A stretch of DNA of 21,072 nt, taken from contig JALFGI010000183.1 of assembly GCA_022777455.1 (NCBI GenBank), positions 1 to 21,072 on the forward strand. Reading direction: 5' to 3'. Source of the DNA: Clostridiales bacterium. GTDB lineage: Bacteria > Bacillota_A > Clostridia > Oscillospirales > Oscillospiraceae. Of the stretch, positions 15,180 to 21,072 are shown in pieces (the first letter of the stretch is position 1; each line of letters opens with the position of its first letter). The notes below the pieces were generated by a model. That model was not told the DNA's origin and did no database searches. It saw nothing but the letters and a program-made list of their open reading frames with translations. Both the position numbers and the translations under genes were made by a program.

Positions 15180-16126
15180 GCACCCCCATTATTGAAACCA
15201 GACATCTGACCAAGTATTTCAAGACGCCCCGCGGGCTGCTCCACGCCGTGGAGGATGTGAGCCTGACCATTGAGCCGGGAAAGACCATCGGCGTCGTGGG
15301 CGAATCCGGCTGCGGCAAGACCACCCTGGGCCGCGTCATCACCCGGCTGGAAACCGCGACCTCTGGCGAGGTTTACCTGGACGGAAGGGAGATTCTTCAA
15401 CTGAAGGGGCGGGAGAAGAATGCCATCTACCATGACATGCAGATGATCTTCCAGGACCCCTACTCCTCCCTGAATCCCCGGATGTCCGTGGGGAATATCA
15501 TCTCGGACCCCATTGAAACAATGGGCGCGAAAATGTCCCACAAGGAGCTGAACGAGAAGGTTCTGCACCTGATGGAGACCGTTGGCCTGCCCGCCCGCTA
15601 CTACAACCAGTACCCCCATGAGCTGGACGGCGGCAGACGGCAGCGGGTGGGACTGGCCCGGGCATTGGCGCTGGACCCTAAATTCATTGTATGCGACGAG
15701 CCGGTTTCCGCTCTGGATGTTTCCATTCAGGCGCAAATCCTCAACCTGCTGATGGATCTGCAGGATGAGAAACAGCTGGCCTATATGTTCATTACCCATA
15801 ATCTATTCGTTGTGAAGCACATCAGCCATGACATCATGGTCATGTACATGGGCCAGGTTGTGGAATACGCGGACAAGGAAGAGCTGTTTGCCCATCCTAC
15901 TCACCCCTACACCAAGGCGCTTCTGGCGGCTATTCCCCAGCCTGATCTTTCCAGACGGGGCAAGTCCCGGGAGCTGCTCACCGGCGAAGTCTCTAGTCCC
16001 ATTGAGCCGAAACCCGGCTGCCGCTTTGCAGCCCGGTGCCCCTACGCATCCGCCAAATGCCGGGAGGCCGCCATTCCCCTGAAGGAAATCGCGCCCCATC
16101 ATTATTGCGCCTGTACGCTGTTCTGA
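15176..16126 (+). CDS. ABC transporter ATP-binding protein, DppF/OppF type
   Basis: A 316-residue partner ATPase. It has Walker A GESGCGKT (42-49), Q-loop Gln93, Walker B IVCDEP (171-176), H-loop His208 and the C-terminal extension with GCRFAARCPYASAKC (281-295). The signature reads LDGGR (150-154) instead of LSGGQ, with Asp where Ser normally contacts the ATP gamma-phosphate across the dimer. Such forms occur in other clostridial DppF proteins as I recall them. The site may be catalytically weaker, as in asymmetric ABC ATPases. It starts within the stop codon of the preceding gene and ends 53 bases before the isomerase gene. Confidence 0.92.
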   Translation: MSTPIIETRHLTKYFKTPRGLLHAVEDVSLTIEPGKTIGVVGESGCGKTTLGRVITRLETATSGEVYLDGREILQLKGREKNAIYHDMQMIFQDPYSSLNPRMSVGNIISDPIETMGAKMSHKELNEKVLHLMETVGLPARYYNQYPHELDGGRRQRVGLARALALDPKFIVCDEPVSALDVSIQAQILNLLMDLQDEKQLAYMFITHNLFVVKHISHDIMVMYMGQVVEYADKEELFAHPTHPYTKALLAAIPQPDLSRRGKSRELLTGEVSSPIEPKPGCRFAARCPYASAKCREAAIPLKEIAPHHYCACTLF

Positions 16127-16179
16127 CACTGCGGTCAAACCGTTTCGGCTGAAAGCTTATTCAAAAAGGAGGAATCATT

Positions 16180-16620
16180 ATGAAAATTGCCGTTGGCTCC
16201 GATCACTGCGGCTACAAGATGAAGATGCAGATGCTCCCGTATCTTCAGGAGAACAACGAGGTCACGGATTACGGTTGCTATTCTACCGATATGGTGGATT
16301 TTCCCGATATTGCCCAGGAAGTCTGCGGCTCGGTTCTGTCCGGCAAGGCGGAACGGGGAATCATGTTCTGCAGCACCGGTTGCGGCGCGGTGATCGCCTG
16401 CAATAAGATCAGAGGTATCCGTGCCGCCCTCTGCCACGACACCTATTGCGCCCACCAGTGCGTGGAGCACGACAATGTCCAGATCCTTGCCATCGGCGGC
16501 GAGGTGATCGGCTACTACACCGCCAAAGAGGTGATCGACAGCTTCCTGGGGGCGGAATTCTCCGGTGAGGAGGAGTTTGTCCACCGCTTGGAGAAGCTGG
16601 AGTGCTTGGAAGCAAGATAA
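16180..16620 (+). CDS. rpiB: RpiB/LacAB-family sugar-phosphate isomerase
   Basis: A 146-residue cytoplasmic isomerase of the RpiB/LacA/LacB family, which interconverts aldose and ketose phosphates, classically ribose 5-phosphate and ribulose 5-phosphate. The N-terminal GSDHCGYKMK carries the conserved Asp8-His9. The catalytic-cysteine loop reads CSTGCG (Cys64) where most members have CGTGIG. YCAHQCVEHDNVQILAIGG matches the usual phosphate-binding region. The strong AAAGGAGG before the ATG and the same direction place it as last gene of the transporter operon. With the kinase of the divergent operon it makes a kinase-isomerase pair. The protein has ten cysteines, many for its size. LacA/LacB or allose-6-phosphate specificity cannot be excluded, so the symbol denotes the family. 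Confidence 0.88.
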   Translation: MKIAVGSDHCGYKMKMQMLPYLQENNEVTDYGCYSTDMVDFPDIAQEVCGSVLSGKAERGIMFCSTGCGAVIACNKIRGIRAALCHDTYCAHQCVEHDNVQILAIGGEVIGYYTAKEVIDSFLGAEFSGEEEFVHRLEKLECLEAR

Positions 16621-16631
16621 ACAAAAGGTCG

Positions 16632-16674
16632 GCAGGGAATCGGGAAGCCCGGTGTGGGCATTCCGGTTCCCTGC
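16632..16674 (+). terminator. Possible terminator hairpin after the isomerase gene
   Basis: GCAGGGAA (16632-16639) pairs perfectly with 16667-16674, and an inner arm (16641-16650 with 16656-16665) extends the stem with two mismatches. It lies 11 bases past the isomerase stop. No clear T-run follows, so termination here is uncertain. Confidence 0.35.
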
Positions 16675-16679
16675 TTGTG

Positions 16680-16692
16680 CGGGCAGTGCCCG
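16680..16692. repeat. Short palindrome CGGGCAGTGCCCG, copy 1
   Basis: The near-perfect 13-base palindrome recurs at 18553-18565 and, with C for G at the centre, at 19187-19199. All three copies lie between genes and beside larger repeats. Confidence 0.45.
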
Positions 16693-16696
16693 CGGA

Positions 16697-17039
16697 CAAT
16701 GGCGCACCGGGCGTGTAAGTCATCCGGGACTCCTGGGCAATGCCCGGTAACGCTTTTGCAGTCCAAAACTTATAATTTAGCAGGCTGGATTATTGCCCAG
16801 CCAGTGTAGAGAAGGCTATCATGCCTCCCGCCAGCGAACGTGCCTGAGTGTTTGGTTGAATGGTAAAACGTCCAACGCTGTACGCTCTTTGCCTAACCTG
16901 ATTCATCACCGCAGATTTGTACCGCGCGGGAGGATAAAGCCTCCCCTACAGTGGCTGCGTCAAGAAATTGTGGCGTGCAGAAACGTTACCGGGCACCACC
17001 CAGGAATCCCGTATGACACACCGGCCCGGTGCACCATTG
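16697..17039. repeat. MITE-like foldback element with 56-nt terminal inverted repeats
   Basis: The segment fills most of the 503-base gap between the isomerase and the second MATE gene, where I see no gene. Its ends, 16697-16752 and 16984-17039, are inverted repeats of exactly 56 bases matching at 46 positions. Weaker matching continues inward for about 19 bases. The outermost bases are CAATGG and CCATTG. No clear target-site duplication is visible. The centre (about 16820-16985) carries the same module as 1715-1852 read on the other strand, including a hairpin GGGAGG/CCTCCC. It could be a non-autonomous mobile element or a structured RNA. Confidence 0.6.
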
Positions 17040-17123
17040 GGGTGAAGCTCCCTGCGCTTCAAACAACAATTTGTCGGATTGCTGCGTCAAGCTGATTACG
17101 CATAATGAAAAGAGGATTTCTCC

Positions 17124-18512
17124 ATGGCCCGTATTCCCGAAGGAACCAAACGTTCCACCTTCCTTTCCGTTCTGCTTTTTTCCCTCCCCCTGGCATTGAC
17201 GGGAATTTTGCAGATTCTCTTTCATACGGCGGATATGATTATCGTCGGGCGCTTCGCCGGGAGCTCCGCTCTGGCCGCCGTGGGCGCAACCTCCTCCCTG
17301 GTGCATCTTCTGGTTGGCACTTTCGTCGGCACCTCCGTGGGCGCCAATATTCACGCGGCAAGGTGCCTGGGCGCGAATAACCTGGAAAAACTCCGGCGGG
17401 GCGTGTCCACCGCCGTCATTCTCAGCGCGCTGATGGGCATTTTTGTGATGCTCCTGGGTCAAACGGCCGCAAAGGGAATCCTGGTGCGCATGGGCACGCC
17501 GGAGGATATTTTGGAGGACGCCGCGCGGTATCTGCGCATTTATTTCTGGGGCGCGCCGGCGCTGCTGATTTACAATTTCTCTGCCGCCCTCCTTCGTGCC
17601 AATGGAGACACCCGCCACTCCCTTTATTTTCTGGTGATCGCCGGTGTGCTCAATGTGACGCTGAACCTGCTCTTTGTTATTGTGGCAAAGCTGGGGGTGG
17701 CCGGTGTGGCCTACGCCACGGTGATTGCGCAGCATGTCTCCCTTGCTCTGATTCTCCGGCTTCTGCTTATCACGCCCTCCCCGCTGCGGCTTTCCGCCGC
17801 CGCGCTCCGGTTCCATCCGAAGGAGGCGCTGGAGATTCTCTGCTACGGTTTTCCGGCAGGTCTGCAGGCTGCCGTTATTGACCTTGCAAATGTGACGGTG
17901 CAGAGTGCCGCCAACTCCTTCGGCACCGTCGTCGTCGCGGCCAACGCTGCTTCCGCCAGCATCTGCGGTTTTGTCTACACCGCCATGAATTCGGTGTACC
18001 ATGCCTCCATCACTTTTTCCAGCCGCGCGGTTGGAAGCGGCGATTATAGAGGGCTCCCGTCCATCCTGGCTGCCTGCCTTCTGTCCGTGCTGGCCATTAG
18101 CCTGCCTCTGATTACGGCGGGCACAGCGTTGTCCCGGGAATTTCTCAGCGTCTACGTTTCCCAAACAGACCCCGCTTACGAAGCGGTCATCGACCAGGGA
18201 GTGATCCGGGCGTATTACTGCCTGGTGCCCTACTTTCTCTGTGGGTTTATGGAGGTTTTCTGCGGCATGGTGCGGGGGCTGGGATGCGCCTGGCTCCCTG
18301 TGCTGGCGAGTATGCTGGGCTGCTGCGGCATCCGCATTGCGTGGATATATACCGTGTTTCAGGCGGTGCATACGCCGGTTATGCTGTATCTTGTGTTTCC
18401 TGTCAGCTGGGTTGTCACCGCGCTGTTGCATATGACCTGTTTCATCATCCTCTACCGCAGGCAGACTTCGGATGGGGAAAAGTCCTTGCATTTTGCCCAG
18501 GAGGCCGTATAA
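17124..18512 (+). CDS. MATE family efflux transporter
   Basis: A 462-residue polytopic membrane protein of the MATE family, only distantly similar to the one at 198-1562. The first helix is followed by ILFHTADMIIVGRFAGSSALAAVGAT (about 30-55), a conserved MATE segment, then GTSVGANIHAARCLGANN. RANGDTRHSLYF (about 155-166) is the family loop between helices 5 and 6. The ATG at 17124 lies seven bases after AGAGGA. It stands just after the foldback element, and no promoter is evident there. The substrate and ion coupling are not predictable. The 181-residue membrane protein follows 78 bases later in the same direction and may share its transcript. Confidence 0.9.
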   Translation: MARIPEGTKRSTFLSVLLFSLPLALTGILQILFHTADMIIVGRFAGSSALAAVGATSSLVHLLVGTFVGTSVGANIHAARCLGANNLEKLRRGVSTAVILSALMGIFVMLLGQTAAKGILVRMGTPEDILEDAARYLRIYFWGAPALLIYNFSAALLRANGDTRHSLYFLVIAGVLNVTLNLLFVIVAKLGVAGVAYATVIAQHVSLALILRLLLITPSPLRLSAAALRFHPKEALEILCYGFPAGLQAAVIDLANVTVQSAANSFGTVVVAANAASASICGFVYTAMNSVYHASITFSSRAVGSGDYRGLPSILAACLLSVLAISLPLITAGTALSREFLSVYVSQTDPAYEAVIDQGVIRAYYCLVPYFLCGFMEVFCGMVRGLGCAWLPVLASMLGCCGIRIAWIYTVFQAVHTPVMLYLVFPVSWVVTALLHMTCFIILYRRQTSDGEKSLHFAQEAV

Positions 18513-18552
18513 TCGGTTTATAAGCGTAAATACAGTGACAAATTGATGTTGG

Positions 18553-18565
18553 CGGGCAGTGCCCG
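18553..18565. repeat. Short palindrome CGGGCAGTGCCCG, copy 2
   Basis: Identical to 16680-16692. It sits between the second MATE gene and the ribosome binding site of the next gene, so it could form a hairpin in their shared transcript. Confidence 0.4.
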
Positions 18566-18590
18566 TCCATTTCAAAGGGAGGACGCTCCT

Positions 18591-19136
18591 ATGAAACAAA
18601 AATATCTGGAAGATTACCGCATCCACACCACCGTGGACGCGGGAGGGAAAATAAGGGATACGGCCGAGTATATCGGCCCGCTTTTCTGCTTCGTCCAGCC
18701 CCGGCGGGAGCGGCTTCCCGGACAGATTACCGCGCTGGTGGGAGCCTGCGCGGAGGCGGCGCTGCTCCTGCTGCCGCTGCTGCAGCGCAACCGGCTTTCC
18801 TCTGTTTTTTATGCCGTGCTCCCCCATATTGTGACGCTGGTTCCTCTGTGGTTTTCCCTCCGGAGCATCCTTCTGGCCCTGTGTCAGCCGGAGCCGTTGA
18901 CCCGGGAGCAGGCCGACACCGTTGCCACCGGCTGCCAGTCCTGTCCGGGATTCGCCCTGGCCCTGTCCGGCGCTGCCGTCCTGGGCTGCTGCCTCTGGCT
19001 GCTCCTGTTCGCCCGGGGTCAGGCGGTGGGCAACGACTGGATCTTTCTGTGCTGCGACCTGCTGGCGTTTGGGACCAACCTGGTGCTTCTGAAAACACGG
19101 GGTAGCTTTGCCACCGTGGTTCGCTCAGAGCCGTGA
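18591..19136 (+). CDS. Small membrane protein of unknown function
   Basis: I do not recognise this 181-residue protein. About 35 soluble residues (MKQKYLEDYRIHTTVDAGGK...) are followed by four predicted membrane helices, roughly at 45-66, 74-100, 122-143 and 150-170, with a short charged loop (PEPLTREQADTVATGCQSCPG) between the second and third. A signal peptide is absent. The ATG at 18591 follows AAAGGGAGGA at good spacing; a start 16 codons upstream would pass through the palindrome at 18553-18565. Codon use is as GC-rich as its neighbours. It is convergent with the sugar-binding lipoprotein gene and follows the MATE gene, which gives no clear functional link. Confidence 0.65.
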   Translation: MKQKYLEDYRIHTTVDAGGKIRDTAEYIGPLFCFVQPRRERLPGQITALVGACAEAALLLLPLLQRNRLSSVFYAVLPHIVTLVPLWFSLRSILLALCQPEPLTREQADTVATGCQSCPGFALALSGAAVLGCCLWLLLFARGQAVGNDWIFLCCDLLAFGTNLVLLKTRGSFATVVRSEP

Positions 19137-19186
19137 ATATGGCTTAGCCGCGAGTCGCAGAGGTCATTCACGCCTGGTGCGCTGCG

Positions 19187-19221
19187 CGGGCACTGCCCGC
19201 CAAATTACAGTTTTCCTTCTT
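19187..19221. repeat. Palindrome plus dispersed intergenic motif, copy 3
   Basis: CGGGCACTGCCCG (19187-19199) runs directly into the dispersed motif (19197-19221, beginning CCGCCAAATTACAGTTTT). The latter differs from 1893-1917 at three of 25 positions. The two short repeat families are therefore joined here, within the convergent gap 19137-19282. Confidence 0.45.
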
Positions 19222-19237
19222 CCCCCGTATAAGCAAA

Positions 19238-19259
19238 GCTCCCCTTTTTGGAGGGGAGC
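19238..19259 (-). terminator. Terminator-like hairpin between convergent genes
   Basis: GCTCCCCT (19238-19245) pairs with AGGGGAGC (19252-19259). On the minus strand TTTGCTT follows, 23 bases after the stop of the lipoprotein gene. The U-tract is poor. It could also serve the plus-strand gene ending at 19136. Confidence 0.45.
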
Positions 19260-19282
19260 CTTGTTGCATGTGGGGGAATGAT

Positions 19283-20866
19283 TTACTTTTTCCGCTTTTT
19301 ATGTGCTTCTCTTGCCAGGTAAACCAGGATGCCCAGCCAGCAAACTGCCAGGCTCACCAGCAGGGCGACGGAGGCGCCGGGCAGGGGGCCCAGGGACTGG
19401 GCGCCGGACCGGCTGCCGGCGGAAATCTGATCCAGCCGGTATAGGGATGCGGTGTCGGAATAGAGCTTTTGGAAGAAAGCATCGTCCACCGTCTGCTTCC
19501 GGCGGATGGATTTGACTGTGGTCTCGATCAGCTCTCCCGCGGCGGAGCGGAGGGAGGCGGAGCCGTTGAACACCGGGGTGACGAAGGTCTTGTCCGCGTT
19601 TTCCAGCAGCAGCTTGGCGGCCTTCAGCTTCACCTCATAGTGCTCTGTGCCGTCCTCCCCCTCCCGGGAAAGGTAATCCTGATATTCCGGGCTTTCCTGG
19701 GCCTTGGAGGTGACGGGCACATAGCCTTCGGTGCAGGAGTAGCTGATCTGCACGTCGTTTGTCAGCAGGTACTGCATGAACAGCCAGGAGGCCAGTACCT
19801 CCTGAGGGTCCTCCTTGTTGAACAGGCACATGGAGGGGCCTTGGGAGATCATGCTGATGTTTTCCGGGTCAAACTGGGGGATGGGCAGCACCGCCGTCTC
19901 AAAGTCCACCAGTGCATCCTCGCTGATGTCCAGCAGGGGAGCTTTGCTTCCCATCCAGGTGGCGCCGGCGGTGGAGTCGATGGCAAAGATGCACTGCCCG
20001 GCGTTGAGGAAATTGGCGGGGTAGCTGGAAATCTTGAAGGTGGAGAAGGCCCCGGTTTTGGCGTGGACAGCGATGGTTTCCAGCAGGCTTTTGGTGGTGT
20101 CGTTGAAGATTTCGATGTTTCCGCTCTCGTCGGAGTATCCGGCGGAGCGCTGGTGGAGCATCTGAATCATCATGTTGTCCGTGGACTTGTAGATGAAGGG
20201 AATGAGCACCTTTTGGCCGTTGACCTTAAAGGTGCCGTCGGCGTTTTTCTCCATGGCGGCCTCGCTGACCTGCCACACATAGTCCCAGGTCAGCACCTCC
20301 GGCAGCTCAAAGCCCAGCGCCTCCACATAGGTTTTGTTTACATAACAGCTTTCCGTAGAGCGCATATAGGGCAGAGCGTACTGGTGACCGGAGAAGCTGC
20401 ATTCCGCCAGGAATTCCGGGACGATTTCCTCTTTGCTGGGGGCGTCGAAGCCCACCTGGCTGCCGCCCAGGCCGTAGCGGCTGTCCACCAGAAGCTCGTC
20501 CAGGGGCACCACGATGTTCTCACCGGTGAGGTAGGTGGCGATGTGGTCCGGGTAGGTGATGCACACGTTGGGGGTGGTTCCGGTGGAGATATTGGTGATC
20601 ACGTCGTTGTAAATCCGGCTGTAGTCGGTGTACAGGCGCATGTTCACGGTGATATTGGGGTAGAGCTCCTGGAAATTCGCGATGGCTTTTTTGTAGATTT
20701 CCGCCTGGGTCACATTGGTGTCGTTCTTGGCCCAGAAGGTGATTTCATACTGGCGGGTGGTGTCGAAGTTCTCCGGAATCCGGAAGGAGAGCTGCTCCCG
20801 GGCGCCGTGGCAGCCGGTCAGGGTCAGCAGCACCACTGTCAGCAGGGCAAACAGAAGCTTTTTCAT
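19283..20866 (-). CDS. Sugar ABC transporter substrate-binding lipoprotein with C-terminal membrane anchor
   Basis: A 527-residue extracellular binding protein of the family-1 type used by CUT1 sugar importers. The signal peptide ends in the lipobox LTGC (Cys19). The mature part begins YEITFWAKNDTNVTQAEIYKKA and includes FQELYPNITVNM, GTTPNVCITYPDHIATYL and LPYMRSTESCYVNKTYVEALG, all typical of the family. At about residues 498-517 a hydrophobic helix (VALLVSLAVCWLGILVYLA) followed by REAHKKRKK forms a second, C-terminal anchor, which most binding proteins lack; the extra length (usual about 430-460) reflects this tail. The ATG overlaps the stop of the upstream permease by four bases. It probably takes up a sugar different from the Dpp-type system; the sugar is unknown. 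Confidence 0.85.
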   Translation of the reverse strand: MKKLLFALLTVVLLTLTGCHGAREQLSFRIPENFDTTRQYEITFWAKNDTNVTQAEIYKKAIANFQELYPNITVNMRLYTDYSRIYNDVITNISTGTTPNVCITYPDHIATYLTGENIVVPLDELLVDSRYGLGGSQVGFDAPSKEEIVPEFLAECSFSGHQYALPYMRSTESCYVNKTYVEALGFELPEVLTWDYVWQVSEAAMEKNADGTFKVNGQKVLIPFIYKSTDNMMIQMLHQRSAGYSDESGNIEIFNDTTKSLLETIAVHAKTGAFSTFKISSYPANFLNAGQCIFAIDSTAGATWMGSKAPLLDISEDALVDFETAVLPIPQFDPENISMISQGPSMCLFNKEDPQEVLASWLFMQYLLTNDVQISYSCTEGYVPVTSKAQESPEYQDYLSREGEDGTEHYEVKLKAAKLLLENADKTFVTPVFNGSASLRSAAGELIETTVKSIRRKQTVDDAFFQKLYSDTASLYRLDQISAGSRSGAQSLGPLPGASVALLVSLAVCWLGILVYLAREAHKKRKK

Positions 20867-21072
20867 CCTTTGGTGCCTCCTCTTGCCACACCGGCCATGA
20901 TTTTTTTGTGGAAGATCAAAAACAGGATGATCAGGGGCAGGGAAATGACCACCACTGCCGCCATCATGGCGGGGATGTTCTCCCGGCCGAAGCCGTTCTC
21001 CCGAATCTCCTGAATGCCCACGGACACCAGAAAATGGTTGGGGTCCGTGGTAACCAGCCGGGGCCAGACGTA
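20863..21072 (-). CDS. CUT1 sugar ABC transporter permease, C-terminal end (partial)
   Basis: The last 69 residues of a MalG/UgpE-like permease; the rest lies beyond the window. The visible part starts YVWPRLVTTDPNHFLVSVG, continues with a final membrane helix (MMAAVVVISLPLIILFLIF) and ends HKKIMAGVARGGTKG, the standard CUT1 permease terminus. Its stop overlaps the start of the binding-lipoprotein gene (ATGA), so both belong to one transport operon. Gene order permease-then-binding-protein is the reverse of many CUT1 operons. Confidence 0.85.
   Translation of the reverse strand, partial: YVWPRLVTTDPNHFLVSVGIQEIRENGFGRENIPAMMAAVVVISLPLIILFLIFHKKIMAGVARGGTKG

Noticed and set aside
10659..16126. 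Plain annotation as a dipeptide importer
   Set aside because: The family match is real, but the identical operators shared with three hydrolases and the isomerase in the same operon make a peptide substrate less likely.
16697..17039. Insertion sequence with a transposase
   Set aside because: Only 343 bases lie between the outer ends, and no transposase-like frame exists inside.
10315..17069. Shared stretch GCGCTTCAAACAACA at about 10314 and 17055
   Set aside because: The flanks do not match, and a match of about 15 bases without context is too weak to call a repeat family.
16986..18827. 613-codon open frame on the minus strand opposite the second MATE gene
   Set aside because: It runs through a repeat element and lacks any motif; the plus-strand MATE gene explains the open frame.

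Overview
The window looks like chromosomal DNA of an anaerobic Gram-positive bacterium of the class Clostridia, probably a gut member of the Oscillospirales. The basis is strong AGGAGG-type ribosome binding sites, sigma-A promoters of the TTGACA-17-TATAAT kind, moderately GC-rich codons, Firmicute-style lipoprotein binding proteins, and many GC-rich palindromic repeats between genes. The family-level placement is an impression; no rRNA or marker gene is present.

Layout. 1-197: a foldback repeat. 198-1562 (-): a MATE efflux transporter. 1563-2037: a repeat-rich gap holding the terminator of the next operon. 2038-8948 (-): an operon read right to left as three paralogous DUF5060/DUF4038 (apiosidase-like) glycoside hydrolases with a ribokinase-family kinase between the second and third. 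9203-10219 (-): a LacI-family repressor with its own terminator. 10220-10658: a divergent control region. 10659-16620 (+): a family-5 (Dpp/Opp-type) solute-binding protein, two permeases, two ATPases and an RpiB-family sugar-phosphate isomerase. 16621-17123: a foldback element with 56-nt inverted repeats. 17124-18512 (+): a second MATE transporter. 18591-19136 (+): an unrecognised small membrane protein. 19283-21072 (-): a family-1-type sugar-binding lipoprotein and the end of a CUT1 sugar permease that runs off the window.

The centre (2038-16620) reads as one regulon. The same 14-bp, cre-like operator, TGAAAACGATTACA, lies just downstream of the -10 box of both the hydrolase operon and the transporter operon, and related sites lie in the repressor control region and before the last hydrolase. 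The three hydrolases lack signal peptides. The simplest reading is that a glycoside or glyco-conjugate is imported intact by the Dpp-type ABC transporter and cleaved in the cytoplasm by three related hydrolases. The released sugar would then be phosphorylated by the kinase and isomerised by the RpiB-like enzyme into the pentose phosphate pathway. The substrate cannot be read from sequence. A pentose, or another sugar whose phosphate an RpiB-like enzyme accepts, is the best inference. This locus is the best candidate here for an undescribed catabolic system.
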